Assembly (NCBI GenBank): GCA_024235655.1
Contig: JACKLY010000005.1
Location: 124,001-188,000 of the forward strand
Source: Zoogloeaceae bacterium
GTDB lineage: Bacteria; Pseudomonadota; Gammaproteobacteria; Burkholderiales; Rhodocyclaceae
DNA length: 64,000 nt
Direction of reading: 5' to 3'
Shown one piece after another: positions 7,450 through 15,752 of this stretch. A program made the translations under genes and the position numbers. How positions within the stretch are numbered: the stretch's first letter is position 1; each line of letters begins with the position of its first letter. Below the pieces are notes generated by a model that did no database searches, was not told the DNA's origin, and saw nothing but the letters and a program-made list of their open reading frames with translations.

Positions 7450-8986
7450 CTGCGGTTTCCTTTTCTGGCATGTTGGGCGGGAGGGCCATCAATTCGTCTA
7501 ACTGGCCGGCAAATTTCTGCAGGATGGCATGGCGCATCGGTCGGCCATTGCCTGTGGCCAGGCCGTTCTGCAGCGTGAATGGCGTTGTGCTGATCCAGCC
7601 GCCAATGCGGGCGTAGTCGGGCAGGTTGGCGTTGGCTGTTGCGACTGCGGCATCCAGCGCCTCAGCGGAGACACCGGGCATGGGGACAAGAATGGCGCTG
7701 AGTGCTGGCTGTGCATCGCCGGTAACGACCGCTTGAAGAATCTGCGGCTGGGAGAGCAATGCCGCTTCTACCCATTCCGGCGAAATGTTTCTGCCGAAGG
7801 AGGTGATCAGCAGGTTCTTGCGTCGGCCTGAAAGATGCAGGTGGCCGTTGGCGTCAAGGTGGCCGAGGTCACCGGTTGAAAATGTCACTGCCGCGCTGGC
7901 GGGTGCAGTGTCAGCAGCAGAATCGGCAGGTGCCGGATCCACCGGTTGATCGAGATAGCCAAGGAAGGCACGGGATGAAATCTGCAGTTCGTCATCAACG
8001 ACAGCGATGCGAACGTGATCAAGCGGGCGCCCGACATCGTCGTCTGCCGTGGCTTCGTCCCCCGGCCGGTTGAGGCTGACAACCGACCCGCATTCGGTGA
8101 GGCCATAGCCTTGATAGGCCGGAATGCCGAGCTTGCGCGCCGTGCTGATCGCTTCGGGGGCAACGCGCGCGCCGCCGACAGCAACGAAACACAGGCTGTC
8201 CGGGGCTTTTGTTTGCGTTGCGGCAAGTGTCAGGCTCCATGCCTTGAGCAGTTCGGGAACAAGAATCAGGCTGGAGGGCTGGTTTTCGGCAATGCTGCGC
8301 ATCAGTGCGACTGGGTTGAATCCGGACATCCCCTGCCAGCCGAGGGACTGCAAGCCGGGCAGGTGGATTTCGGCGCCACGCAGCAAGGGTGCATAGATTC
8401 CCGCGCTGTTTTCGAGCAGCAGCGAGAGCGGCAGTACGGCCAGATGACGAGTGATCGGCAAGTCGGCCAGGCGGCTGGCAACGGCCCGGGCGGTATCGAT
8501 CAGGCCGGGCGCGCTCAGGCAGGCGCCTTTCGGTGAGCCCGTACTGCCCGAGGTGAATGAAATCTTGGCTGTTCCTGCGGGCAAGGTTGATGCGGTTTTC
8601 GGCCTCGGACGCTGCAGACGAATCAGGTCGCACCAGCGACCGGTCACGACAAAACCGAGATCCAGTGCGCCAATGCGTTCCGGCTGATCCGTAAGCACCA
8701 TGTCTGCGCCACTCTCATCAAGCAGGTGCGCCAGTTGGGGGGCGCTGAAAAAGGTGGGGAGTGGTACTTGCGGCACCTTGGCGTGCAAGGCGGCCAGGTC
8801 GGCCATGACCCAGGCGGGGCTGTTGTCGGCGAGAACGGCGAGTGCGCGGCAGCCCTGCAATCGGGACGCCAGCTCTTCCATGGCGTTGAGAAGTGCGCCG
8901 GCACGCCAGGTCTGGTCCTCGCCGACAAGGGCGACGGCTTCCGGCGGGCGGCTGGCAATGGCCTCTAGTACGGGGTTGTCGATCAT
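7436..8986 (-). CDS. AMP-dependent acyl/aryl ligase with altered A10 lysine
   Basis: 516-residue ANL-superfamily adenylating enzyme. The P-loop-like motif SFTSGSTGSPKG is at about 143-154, the A5-type motif GYGLTECGS in the middle, and STGDLGHLD followed by GRRKNLLITSFGRN toward the C-terminal domain. It is expected to activate a carboxylate as an acyl-AMP and perhaps transfer it to CoA or a carrier. The C-terminal A10 position, normally a Lys in NGKxxR that drives adenylation, reads NGRPMR here. That could slow adenylation or reflect a family-specific site. Its start overlaps the end of the haemolysin-family gene by 4 bp. No carrier-protein gene lies nearby. Confidence 0.82.
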   Translation of the reverse strand: MIDNPVLEAIASRPPEAVALVGEDQTWRAGALLNAMEELASRLQGCRALAVLADNSPAWVMADLAALHAKVPQVPLPTFFSAPQLAHLLDESGADMVLTDQPERIGALDLGFVVTGRWCDLIRLQRPRPKTASTLPAGTAKISFTSGSTGSPKGACLSAPGLIDTARAVASRLADLPITRHLAVLPLSLLLENSAGIYAPLLRGAEIHLPGLQSLGWQGMSGFNPVALMRSIAENQPSSLILVPELLKAWSLTLAATQTKAPDSLCFVAVGGARVAPEAISTARKLGIPAYQGYGLTECGSVVSLNRPGDEATADDDVGRPLDHVRIAVVDDELQISSRAFLGYLDQPVDPAPADSAADTAPASAAVTFSTGDLGHLDANGHLHLSGRRKNLLITSFGRNISPEWVEAALLSQPQILQAVVTGDAQPALSAILVPMPGVSAEALDAAVATANANLPDYARIGGWISTTPFTLQNGLATGNGRPMRHAILQKFAGQLDELMALPPNMPEKETADVFL

Positions 8987-9594
8987 GCAAGTTTGCCTGC
9001 GCGTTCAAGACCAATCCGGATTTTTCCGGCGACAACAATCGGTTGCATGTCGTAGTAACTGCCCCATTCTGCCGCCGTTTCACCCAGTCGTTCCGGGTTG
9101 GCGGGGGTCAGTGCCAGCAGCGGTAGGCCAAGGCGGGAGAAAATGCCGATCAATTCGCGGGTGGCGGTGAAGACCACCCATTCGTAGCCAAGGTCGTTGA
9201 GGAATTCGGCGAGCTTGAGAATGACGTGGATGGTGCTGCCGTTCTTGTCGGCAGCCAGGTTGCCGACCTCGACAATGCGATCGCGGGCAACTGGCTGGTC
9301 AGCCAGTTCCGCCATTGCGCGTTCGATCGGCAGATCCAGATAGCGTTCGAGAAACAGCGTAGTGTCGTTGGCGGCGCGCCAGCCGGTAGCGGCGATGACC
9401 TGCTTGTTCTGTTCGAGCAGAAGCAGGTTGGGGGCAAAGGCGGTGACCTGGGCGCCGTACCGCCGGCTGAAAACCTCATGGATGAAGCGTTCGGCTTCTG
9501 CGCGTCGTGGCGAACCGAGCAAGGCGTGGCGGGCACTGACCAATGAGGGATGTTTCTGGAAAATGTCGAGCATGTTTCTCTGGGCGGTTGGCAT
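8983..9594 (-). CDS. 'Thermostable haemolysin' family protein (T_hemolysin, GNAT-like)
   Basis: 203-residue cytosolic protein matching the family named after Vibrio thermostable direct-like haemolysin, with conserved segments around FIHEVFSRRYGA, EVGNLAA, and the WVVFTATREL stretch followed by a FSRLGLP-like helix. The name is historical: there is no signal peptide, and the layout resembles a GNAT acyltransferase, so an acyl-transfer role is more likely than haemolysis (inference). It is the first gene of the seven-gene operon, preceded by AAGGA six bases from the ATG and by a PmrA-like promoter at 9626-9658. It overlaps the ligase gene by 4 bp. Confidence 0.75.
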   Translation of the reverse strand: MPTAQRNMLDIFQKHPSLVSARHALLGSPRRAEAERFIHEVFSRRYGAQVTAFAPNLLLLEQNKQVIAATGWRAANDTTLFLERYLDLPIERAMAELADQPVARDRIVEVGNLAADKNGSTIHVILKLAEFLNDLGYEWVVFTATRELIGIFSRLGLPLLALTPANPERLGETAAEWGSYYDMQPIVVAGKIRIGLERAGKLA

Positions 9595-9625
9595 TGCAGA
9601 TCCTTGCGCTATTTCTGACGGGTTC

Positions 9626-9658
9626 AGATTAGAAACTGATTCTTAAGCGTTGATTAAT
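9626..9658 (-). promoter_or_regulatory. PmrA-box-like promoter of the seven-gene operon
   Basis: On the minus strand: ATTAAT, CAACG, CTTAAG (9658 down to 9642), then ten bases, then TAATCT (9631-9626) as a weak -10. The predicted transcript starts about 25 bp before the haemolysin-family ATG at 9594. The arrangement copies the box-10bp--10 layout at 3138-3170 and 10526-10558. The box overlaps the last codons and stop of the PAP2 gene. It implies that the response regulator encoded near the end of this operon controls its own transcription. Confidence 0.6.
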
Positions 9659-10443
9659 TGGGATGGCTGCGCATCAAAGCTATCGTTTGCATGTGCGTTT
9701 GTTCTTGCAGCCGCGTTCAATGGACGCCAGAAAATGGTCAGCAAAACAATCATCAGTGCGGTGCTGAGCCAGGTGGTCGCCAATGTGTGCGAGAGAAAAT
9801 GCATGCCGCGCATCTGCTGTACCCAACCCATGGCAAGTCCGACGCTGAGTCCGCCAAAGAACACAGCGAGGGCCTTGCGCGGGTGGCTGGGCAGCCACAG
9901 AATGGCCAGCGCAGAGAGCCACATGCCGGCACTGGCATGCCCGGCGGGGAAGCAGTGGCCGGCTTTCCAGCCTTCCGGCACCCAGTCCAGCAGCCGCAAA
10001 TAGGGGCTGCTGCCACCATAAAGGTCGATGCCGACCGGGCAGTGCAGGTTCGAGGATTCCTTGAGGCTGCGTACCAGCAGTGGTTCAAGCACGGCGGCAA
10101 GCATGAGATAGCGGAGCTGCAGGCGAAAGAGCGGCGTGAGGCGGCGTAGCGGAAAGAAAAAATCGACAGCCGTTGCAGCGATCAGCAGGAAACCAAACCA
10201 GACGATGACGTTCTTCAGGTAGCCATGCATGAAATCGCGGCCAAACCAGGTTTGATCCCAGGGAAAAGTGCGCCGGACGGGATCAAAGTAATAACTGGCC
10301 AGGATCAGATCAAGCTCTGTATATTGGGCGAGGATGACAATCAGTATTGCGCCAAGAAACATCAACCCGCTGGCGATGAGCAGGGTCCTTTGTGGCGTGA
10401 TGGGGGTGCGGTTGTTGGTGAAGGATGTCGGCACGGTGGGCAC
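9643..10443 (-). CDS. PAP2-family membrane phosphatase (LpxE-like)
   Basis: 266 residues, GTG start at 10443. Membrane protein with about six helices and the three PAP2 signature blocks in diverged form: a KESS segment in the first, CFPAGHASAG in the second (catalytic His) and RGMHFLSHTLATTW in the third. Members dephosphorylate lipid pyrophosphates or lipid A at the periplasmic face. Position between PmrA-like boxes, divergent from the LTA-synthase-like gene, supports an envelope substrate such as lipid A 1-phosphate or undecaprenyl pyrophosphate, but sequence cannot decide. A downstream GTG codon (about 10434) is an alternative start. Confidence 0.82.
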   Translation of the reverse strand: MPTVPTSFTNNRTPITPQRTLLIASGLMFLGAILIVILAQYTELDLILASYYFDPVRRTFPWDQTWFGRDFMHGYLKNVIVWFGFLLIAATAVDFFFPLRRLTPLFRLQLRYLMLAAVLEPLLVRSLKESSNLHCPVGIDLYGGSSPYLRLLDWVPEGWKAGHCFPAGHASAGMWLSALAILWLPSHPRKALAVFFGGLSVGLAMGWVQQMRGMHFLSHTLATTWLSTALMIVLLTIFWRPLNAAARTNAHANDSFDAQPSQLINA

Positions 10444-10481
10444 TGATTGAAATTTGAATGGCGCCAGTTTTCCCGGTTTTC

Positions 10482-10498
10482 CTTAATTCCCCCTTAAA
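10482..10498. promoter_or_regulatory. PmrA-box-like site 1 in the PAP2/LTA-synthase intergenic region
   Basis: CTTAAT (10482-10487), five bases, CTTAAA (10493-10498): a direct repeat with an 11-bp period. It lies 39 bp from the PAP2 start and 94 bp from the divergent LTA-synthase-like start. Read on the minus strand the repeat is followed after ten bases by AAAACT, a poor -10, so its main client is uncertain. It may act with the second box at 10526. Confidence 0.55.
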
Positions 10499-10525
10499 GT
10501 CTGGTGTCCTGCCCTGCGTGCTGGT

Positions 10526-10558
10526 TTTAATCCTGGGTTAAAGTTCACTACTTATATT
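10526..10558 (+). promoter_or_regulatory. PmrA-box-like promoter of the LTA-synthase-like gene
   Basis: TTTAAT (10526-10531), CCTGG, GTTAAA (10537-10542), then ten bases, then TATATT (10553-10558, 5/6 to TATAAT). The downstream half-site overlaps where a -35 would be, as in activator-dependent PmrA promoters. The start codon at 10592 lies 33 bp beyond the -10. This is the best of the three promoter matches in the block. Confidence 0.65.
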
Positions 10559-10591
10559 TGTCAGATTCATTTCCCCAAGAAGAATTTCCTC

Positions 10592-12610
10592 ATGTTGATT
10601 GCTGGCTCCTCTCCTGCCTCCGGGCGGCTCGAAAAACTCTGGCAGCGCATTGCCTTTTGTGGCCCCTATGCGCCGCTGGCCATGTTGTTGCTGGTCGGTT
10701 TGCCCTTGCTTAGCCTGTCGCGCATGGCACTCATGCTGTGGCAGTCGGATCGTGTGGCGGCAACCGGTATCTGGCAGGAGATCCTGCTGCAGGGTGTGCG
10801 CAATGACTTGATGCAGATCGGCATTTTCAGCGTGCCACTGCTTCTGCTGGTTCCTTTGTTTGCGTGGCGGCCGCTGTGGAGTTTCTGGCGGCGCCTGAGT
10901 GGCTTGTGGGTGATTCTGGCCATTGCCCTGCTGGTGTTGCTGGAAGTGTCTTCTCCTGCTTTCATCGGCGAATACGACACACGGCCGAACCGGCTTTATG
11001 TGGAATACCTGAAATATCCGGGGGAAGTGCTACCCATGCTCTGGTCAGGTTTTCGTATTCACCTGATTGGCGGCGTGGTGCTGACGGCGCTGGCGGTCTG
11101 GGCTTCGATGCGGCTGGTCTGGCCGTGGCTGTCGATGGCCCCGCGCTGGGGCTGGATACGTGTGTTGCTGACCTGGCCGGTCATCCTGTTTGTCGCGCTG
11201 CTCGCGGTACGCTCCAGTGTCGATCACCGGCCGGCCAACCCGGCAACCTTTGCGCTGACCAGCGACCCGATGGTGAATACGCTGGTGCTCAATTCGGCCT
11301 ATTCGGTGACCTATGCCATCTACGGCATGCGCCACGATGCGCGCTCGAGTGAAATCTACGGCCAGATGAAGGCCGATGAAATCCTGAGCGAAGTCAAGTC
11401 GATGCGTGAATCCCTTGGTGATAAGCGGCCATGGTTGAACAACAAGGAAATTCCGACGCTGATTGAACAGAAGGCAACGGTACGACGCGAGCGGCCGCTG
11501 AATCTGGTGATCATTCTTGAGGAAAGCCTGGGGGCAACCTTTGTCGAGTCGCTGGGCGGTGTGCCGGTGACCCCGGAGCTGGAGAAACTGAAACAGGAAG
11601 GCTGGTGGTTCGAACAGCTTTACGCCACGGGTACCCGTTCGGTGCGCGGCATCGAGGCAGTCACTACAGGTTTCATGCCGACGCCGGCACAGGCCGTCGT
11701 CAAGCTGGCACTGGCGCAGCGTAACTTTGCCACGCTGGCAAGCATTCTTGATGGGGCTGGTTACGAATCGGAATTCATTTACGGCGGCGAAGGGCATTTC
11801 GACAACATGCGCGGGTTTTTTCTCGCCAACGGTTACTCCCGCGTGACCGACAAGGGGGATTATGTTTCGCCGGTGTTCGAGGGCAGTTGGGGCGTTTCCG
11901 ACGAGGACCTGTTCAACAAGACACATGAGCGTTTGCAGGAAAAGCATGCAGCCGGCAAGCCGACTTACACGCTGGTGTTTACTTCGAGCAACCATTCACC
12001 ATTTGAATTCCCTGATGGGCGCATCAAATTGCATGAGGAGCCGAAAGCGACCGAGAACAATGCGGTGAAATACACCGACTATGCCTTGGGCCGTTTCATC
12101 GCGCAGGCCAAGGCCAGTGACTACTGGAAAGACACGATCTTCGTGGTGGTCGCCGACCACGACATCCGGGTGCGAGGCAGAAGCCTGGTGCCGATCGAGC
12201 ATTTTCATATTCCGGGGCTGATCCTCGGAGCCGACATCAAGCCGCGCAAGCTGCATACCGTGGCCAGCCAGATCGATCTGCCGCCGACCCTGCTGTCGTT
12301 GATGGGGGTGGATGTGCAACATCCGATGCCGGGCCGTGATCTGACGCAGGAACCAGCCGACCTGCCCGGCCGGGCAATGATGCAGTACAACGACAACTAC
12401 GCCTGGATGGAGGGGACGAAAACCGTGGTGCTGCAGCCTGGCAAGGCGCCGACCCACGGGCATTACGATCCGGTTAAGAAAGAACTGGAGGCTGGCCCGG
12501 CACCGGCCGATGCCGAGGCGGTGGCCCGGCGCGCGCTGGCGCATTCATTGTTGCCGGCCTGGCTGTACCGGGAGCAGCGCTATCGCCTGCCGGAACCGGT
12601 AAAGCCGTAG
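10592..12610 (+). CDS. LTA synthase / MdoB-like sulfatase-fold membrane transferase
   Basis: 672 residues. About five N-terminal membrane helices (25-215) precede a periplasmic alkaline-phosphatase-fold domain. Motifs fit the LtaS/OpgB superfamily: IILEESLGATF (metal ligand Glu), the nucleophile Thr in YATGTRSVRG, SSNHSPFEFP, and VVADHDIRVRG (metal Asp/His). Such enzymes move phosphoglycerol or phosphoethanolamine head groups from phospholipids to envelope glycans. Gram-negative members are mostly uncharacterised, so the acceptor is unknown. The gene is divergent from the PAP2 gene across a region with two PmrA-like boxes, so it is probably induced with eptA/eptC. Confidence 0.85.
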   Translation: MLIAGSSPASGRLEKLWQRIAFCGPYAPLAMLLLVGLPLLSLSRMALMLWQSDRVAATGIWQEILLQGVRNDLMQIGIFSVPLLLLVPLFAWRPLWSFWRRLSGLWVILAIALLVLLEVSSPAFIGEYDTRPNRLYVEYLKYPGEVLPMLWSGFRIHLIGGVVLTALAVWASMRLVWPWLSMAPRWGWIRVLLTWPVILFVALLAVRSSVDHRPANPATFALTSDPMVNTLVLNSAYSVTYAIYGMRHDARSSEIYGQMKADEILSEVKSMRESLGDKRPWLNNKEIPTLIEQKATVRRERPLNLVIILEESLGATFVESLGGVPVTPELEKLKQEGWWFEQLYATGTRSVRGIEAVTTGFMPTPAQAVVKLALAQRNFATLASILDGAGYESEFIYGGEGHFDNMRGFFLANGYSRVTDKGDYVSPVFEGSWGVSDEDLFNKTHERLQEKHAAGKPTYTLVFTSSNHSPFEFPDGRIKLHEEPKATENNAVKYTDYALGRFIAQAKASDYWKDTIFVVVADHDIRVRGRSLVPIEHFHIPGLILGADIKPRKLHTVASQIDLPPTLLSLMGVDVQHPMPGRDLTQEPADLPGRAMMQYNDNYAWMEGTKTVVLQPGKAPTHGHYDPVKKELEAGPAPADAEAVARRALAHSLLPAWLYREQRYRLPEPVKP

Positions 12611-12660
12611 CGGCTCGGGGAATCTATGCAATGGCTTGCGTACAAAAAGCCTAAAAGGGC

Positions 12661-12690
12661 TTGATGTTTAACAGAAACCTGCGTTAAAAT
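12661..12690 (+). promoter_or_regulatory. Sigma-70-type promoter of rpmB-rpmG
   Basis: TTGATG (12661-12666), 18-bp spacer, TAAAAT (12685-12690). The ATG of rpmB follows 40 bp downstream. Just before it, AAGCC and GGCTT arms (about 12647-12662) could form a weak hairpin ending the previous transcript. Confidence 0.5.
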
Positions 12691-12730
12691 CGCCGGCTTT
12701 CCATCCAAGACAACTAACGGAGCAACAACC

Positions 12731-12964
12731 ATGGCGCGAGTCTGCCAAGTGACGGGCAAAGCCCCGATGGTTGGGAACCACGTTTCCCACGCAAACAATA
12801 AAACGAAGCGTCGCTTCCTGCCGAATCTGCAGAACCGCCGTTTCTGGGTCGAGAGTGAAAACCGTTTCATTCGCCTGCGCGTTTCGAATGCCGGTCTGCG
12901 CATCATCGACAAGAAGGGTATCGACGAGGTCCTGGTGGATCTGCGTGCCCGCGGCGAAGTCTGA
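12731..12964 (+). CDS. rpmB: 50S ribosomal protein L28
   Basis: 77 residues, the usual length for L28 in proteobacteria. The N-terminus MARVCQVTGKAPMVGN and the segment NNKTKRRFLPNLQ are diagnostic. It is part of the large ribosomal subunit near the E site. It is followed 32 bp later by rpmG, the standard L28-L33 pairing, and the pair ends in a strong terminator at 13168-13204. Confidence 0.98.
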   Translation: MARVCQVTGKAPMVGNHVSHANNKTKRRFLPNLQNRRFWVESENRFIRLRVSNAGLRIIDKKGIDEVLVDLRARGEV

Positions 12965-12996
12965 AAAGACTGACCGACTGAAAAGGAAATCGAATC

Positions 12997-13152
12997 ATGC
13001 GTGAAAAGATCAAGCTGGAGTCGACCGCAGGTACAGGTCACTTCTACACCACGACCAAGAACAAGAAGACCATGCCGGAGAAGATGGAGATCAAGAAGTA
13101 CGATCCCAAGGTTCGCAAGCATGTGATCTACAAGGAAATCAAGCTGAAGTAA
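12997..13152 (+). CDS. rpmG: 50S ribosomal protein L33
   Basis: 51-residue reading frame ATG 12997 to TAA 13150-13152, translated here by hand. It begins MREKIKLESTAGTGHFYTT and ends KHVIYKEIKLK, typical of the cysteine-free, zinc-independent L33 type. AAGGAA upstream (about 12983-12988) serves as ribosome site. It sits directly behind rpmB. Confidence 0.97.
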   Translation: MREKIKLESTAGTGHFYTTTKNKKTMPEKMEIKKYDPKVRKHVIYKEIKLK

Positions 13153-13167
13153 TTCGGCCTGTTTCCG

Positions 13168-13204
13168 AAAAAACCCGCCCGAGTTCTGCTCCGGCGGGTT
13201 TTTT
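13168..13204 (+). terminator. Rho-independent terminator of rpmB-rpmG
   Basis: Stem AACCCGCC (13172-13179) pairs with GGCGGGTT (13193-13200) across a 13-base loop and runs into a T tract (13199-13204). It begins 16 bp after the rpmG stop. Confidence 0.9.
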
Positions 13205-13495
13205 GTTGTCATTTTTCAGGGAGTCGAGGCAAATTCGGAGCAAAAATCTCCAGAAAACCTGGGCGAATGCCGCCGATTGCGGTTTTACCCCCTGAACATC
13301 GCTGGCGACACGCGGTATCATACGGGGTCTCGGTGAGGTGCACGGGAAAACGCGGGTCTTTCCTCAGGTTTGTAAGCTTGTAAGCATGATGAAAGGGCCG
13401 CGGTGTAAACTCGTCCGCCTGTCCGCGCAAATTGTGTCGAAGATAGTGGCACTCGCATCAATCCGCGTAAATCAATCCATGTTTAGGGGAGTGGT
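13205..13495. other. Intergenic region before icd; no gene seen
   Basis: About 290 bp between the rpmG terminator and icd. A short direct repeat (TTGTAAGC twice, near 13369-13385) and a ribosome site GGGGAG just before the icd ATG are the only structure I can point to. No good sigma-70 pair and no copy of the aceA-type operator is obvious. The icd promoter presumably lies here. Confidence 0.5.
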
Positions 13496-15736
13496 ATGGC
13501 TACAGGGAAGTCGAAGATTATCTACACGCTAACGGACGAGGCGCCGCTCTTGGCGACATGTTCCTTTCTGCCCATTATCAGAACCTTTACTGCACCGGCA
13601 GGCATCGAAGTCGAAAAGGCCGATATTTCCGTTGCAGCCCGTGTGCTCGCCGAGTTCCCCGAATATCTGACCGACGCGCAGAAAGTCCCGAATACCCTGG
13701 CCGAACTTGGCAAGAAGTGTCTGCTGCCGGACACCAATATCATCAAGCTGCCGAATATCAGTGCTTCGGTCAGCCAGTTGAAGGCCTGCATCAAGGAACT
13801 TCAGGAAAAGGGCTATGCGATTCCCGATTATCCGGAGGATCCGAAGACCGATGAAGAGAAGGCGATTCGCGCCAGTTACGGAAAATGCATCGGCAGTGCC
13901 GTGAATCCGGTGCTGCGTGAAGGCAACTCCGACCGTCGCGCACCTGGTGCCGTGAAGAACTTTGCCAAGAAGCACCCGCACTCGATGGGCGAATGGAAGC
14001 AGTGGTCGCAAACCCATGTTTCGCACATGCATGCAGGCGATTTCTACCACGGCGAAAAGTCGATGACGGTCGACAAGGCGCGTGACGTGAAGATGGAACT
14101 GGTCACCAAGAGCGGCAAGACTCTGGTGCTGAAGCCGAAGATTTCGCTGCTCGCCGGCGAGATCATCGACTCGATGTTCATGAGCAAGAAAGCGCTGTGC
14201 GATTTCTACGAGAAGGAACTGGAAGACTGCCGCGAGGCCGGCATTCTCTTCTCGCTGCACGTCAAGGCTACGATGATGAAGGTATCGCACCCGATCGTCT
14301 TCGGTCACTGCGTCAAGATTTACTACAAGGATGCTTTCGAGAAGCATGCCAAGCTGTTCGAGGAACTCGGCGTCAACGTGAACAACGGTATGGTCGATCT
14401 CTACGAGAAAATCAAGACCCTGCCGGAGTCGAAGCACGACGAGATCATTCGCGACCTGCATGCCTGCCAGGAGCATCGTCCGGCACTGGCGATGGTCGAC
14501 TCGGCCAAGGGTATTACCAATTTCCACTCGCCAAACGACATCATCGTTGACGCCTCGATGCCGGCAATGATGCGCCAGGGCGGCAAGATGTGGGGTGCCG
14601 ACGGCAAGCAGTACGACAGCAAGTGTGTGATGCCGGAATCGACCTTTGCCCGCATCTATCAGGAGATGATCAACTTCTGCAAATGGAACGGCAACTTCGA
14701 TCCGAAGACCATGGGTACGGTGCCGAACGTTGGCCTGATGGCACAGAAGGCCGAGGAATACGGCTCGCACGACAAGACCTTCGAGATTGCCGAAGACGGT
14801 GTGGCCAACGTCGTCGACCTCGCCACCGGCGAAGTGCTGATGTCGCTGAATGTCGAGCAGGGCGACATCTGGCGCACGTGCCAGGTCAAGGATGCACCGA
14901 TTCGCGACTGGGTCAAACTGGCCGTCACGCGCGCCCGCAACTCGGGCATGCCGGCCGTGTTCTGGCTCGACCCGTATCGCCCGCACGAAAACGAACTGAT
15001 CAAGAAGGTACAGACCTACCTGAAGGATCACGACACCACCGGCCTCGACATCCAGATCATGTCGCAGGTGCGTGCCATGCGTTTCACGCTGGAGCGTGTT
15101 GCCCGTGGTCTCGACACCATCTCCGTTACCGGCAACATCCTGCGTGACTACCTGACCGACCTGTTCCCGATCATGGAACTCGGTACCTCGGCCAAGATGC
15201 TCTCCATCGTTCCGCTGATGAACGGTGGCGGTATGTACGAGACCGGCGCCGGCGGTTCGGCACCTAAGCATGTGCAGCAGTTGACCCAGGAAAACCACCT
15301 GCGCTGGGATTCGCTTGGTGAGTTCCTGGCACTGGCCGTATCGCTGGAAGACATGGGCATCAAGGAAAACAATGCCCGTGCCAAGCTCCTGGCCAAGACG
15401 CTGGATGCTGCCACTGGCAAGCTGCTCGACAACAACAAGTCGCCGTCGCCGAAGACCGGCCTGCTCGACAATCGAGGCAGCCAGTTCTACCTGGCCACGT
15501 ACTGGGCACAGGAGCTTGCCGCTCAGACCGACGACAAGGAGCTGGCTGCTCATTTTGCGCCGTTGGCCAAGGCACTGACTGAAAACGAAGAGAAGATCGT
15601 TGGCGAACTCAGTGCAGTGCAGGGCAAGCCGGCGGATATCGGTGGCTACTATCTTGCCGATGCTGAAAAATGCAAGGCGATCATGCGTCCCAGCGCAACA
15701 TTGAATGGCCTGCTGAAGGCTGCACGCCAGGGCTGA
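13496..15736 (+). CDS. icd: Monomeric NADP-dependent isocitrate dehydrogenase
   Basis: 746 residues, the normal length for the monomeric (type II, ~80 kDa) enzyme, which is unrelated in size to the 46-kDa dimeric form. It oxidatively decarboxylates isocitrate to 2-oxoglutarate in the cytosol, making NADPH. The substrate loop GSAVNPVLREGNSDRRAP near 132-149 holds the Ser, Asn and Arg residues that bind isocitrate. It competes for isocitrate with AceA (39914-41212), so it sits at the branch of the TCA cycle and glyoxylate shunt. It is a single-gene unit with GGGGAG before the ATG and a hairpin after the stop. Confidence 0.97.
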   Translation: MATGKSKIIYTLTDEAPLLATCSFLPIIRTFTAPAGIEVEKADISVAARVLAEFPEYLTDAQKVPNTLAELGKKCLLPDTNIIKLPNISASVSQLKACIKELQEKGYAIPDYPEDPKTDEEKAIRASYGKCIGSAVNPVLREGNSDRRAPGAVKNFAKKHPHSMGEWKQWSQTHVSHMHAGDFYHGEKSMTVDKARDVKMELVTKSGKTLVLKPKISLLAGEIIDSMFMSKKALCDFYEKELEDCREAGILFSLHVKATMMKVSHPIVFGHCVKIYYKDAFEKHAKLFEELGVNVNNGMVDLYEKIKTLPESKHDEIIRDLHACQEHRPALAMVDSAKGITNFHSPNDIIVDASMPAMMRQGGKMWGADGKQYDSKCVMPESTFARIYQEMINFCKWNGNFDPKTMGTVPNVGLMAQKAEEYGSHDKTFEIAEDGVANVVDLATGEVLMSLNVEQGDIWRTCQVKDAPIRDWVKLAVTRARNSGMPAVFWLDPYRPHENELIKKVQTYLKDHDTTGLDIQIMSQVRAMRFTLERVARGLDTISVTGNILRDYLTDLFPIMELGTSAKMLSIVPLMNGGGMYETGAGGSAPKHVQQLTQENHLRWDSLGEFLALAVSLEDMGIKENNARAKLLAKTLDAATGKLLDNNKSPSPKTGLLDNRGSQFYLATYWAQELAAQTDDKELAAHFAPLAKALTENEEKIVGELSAVQGKPADIGGYYLADAEKCKAIMRPSATLNGLLKAARQG

Positions 15737-15752
15737 TTCGACCTTGTCCCAG

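Noticed and set aside
8983..9594. Reading the first operon gene as a secreted haemolysin
   Set aside because: No signal peptide, no membrane segment, and the family name rests on an old assay; the fold resembles an acyltransferase.
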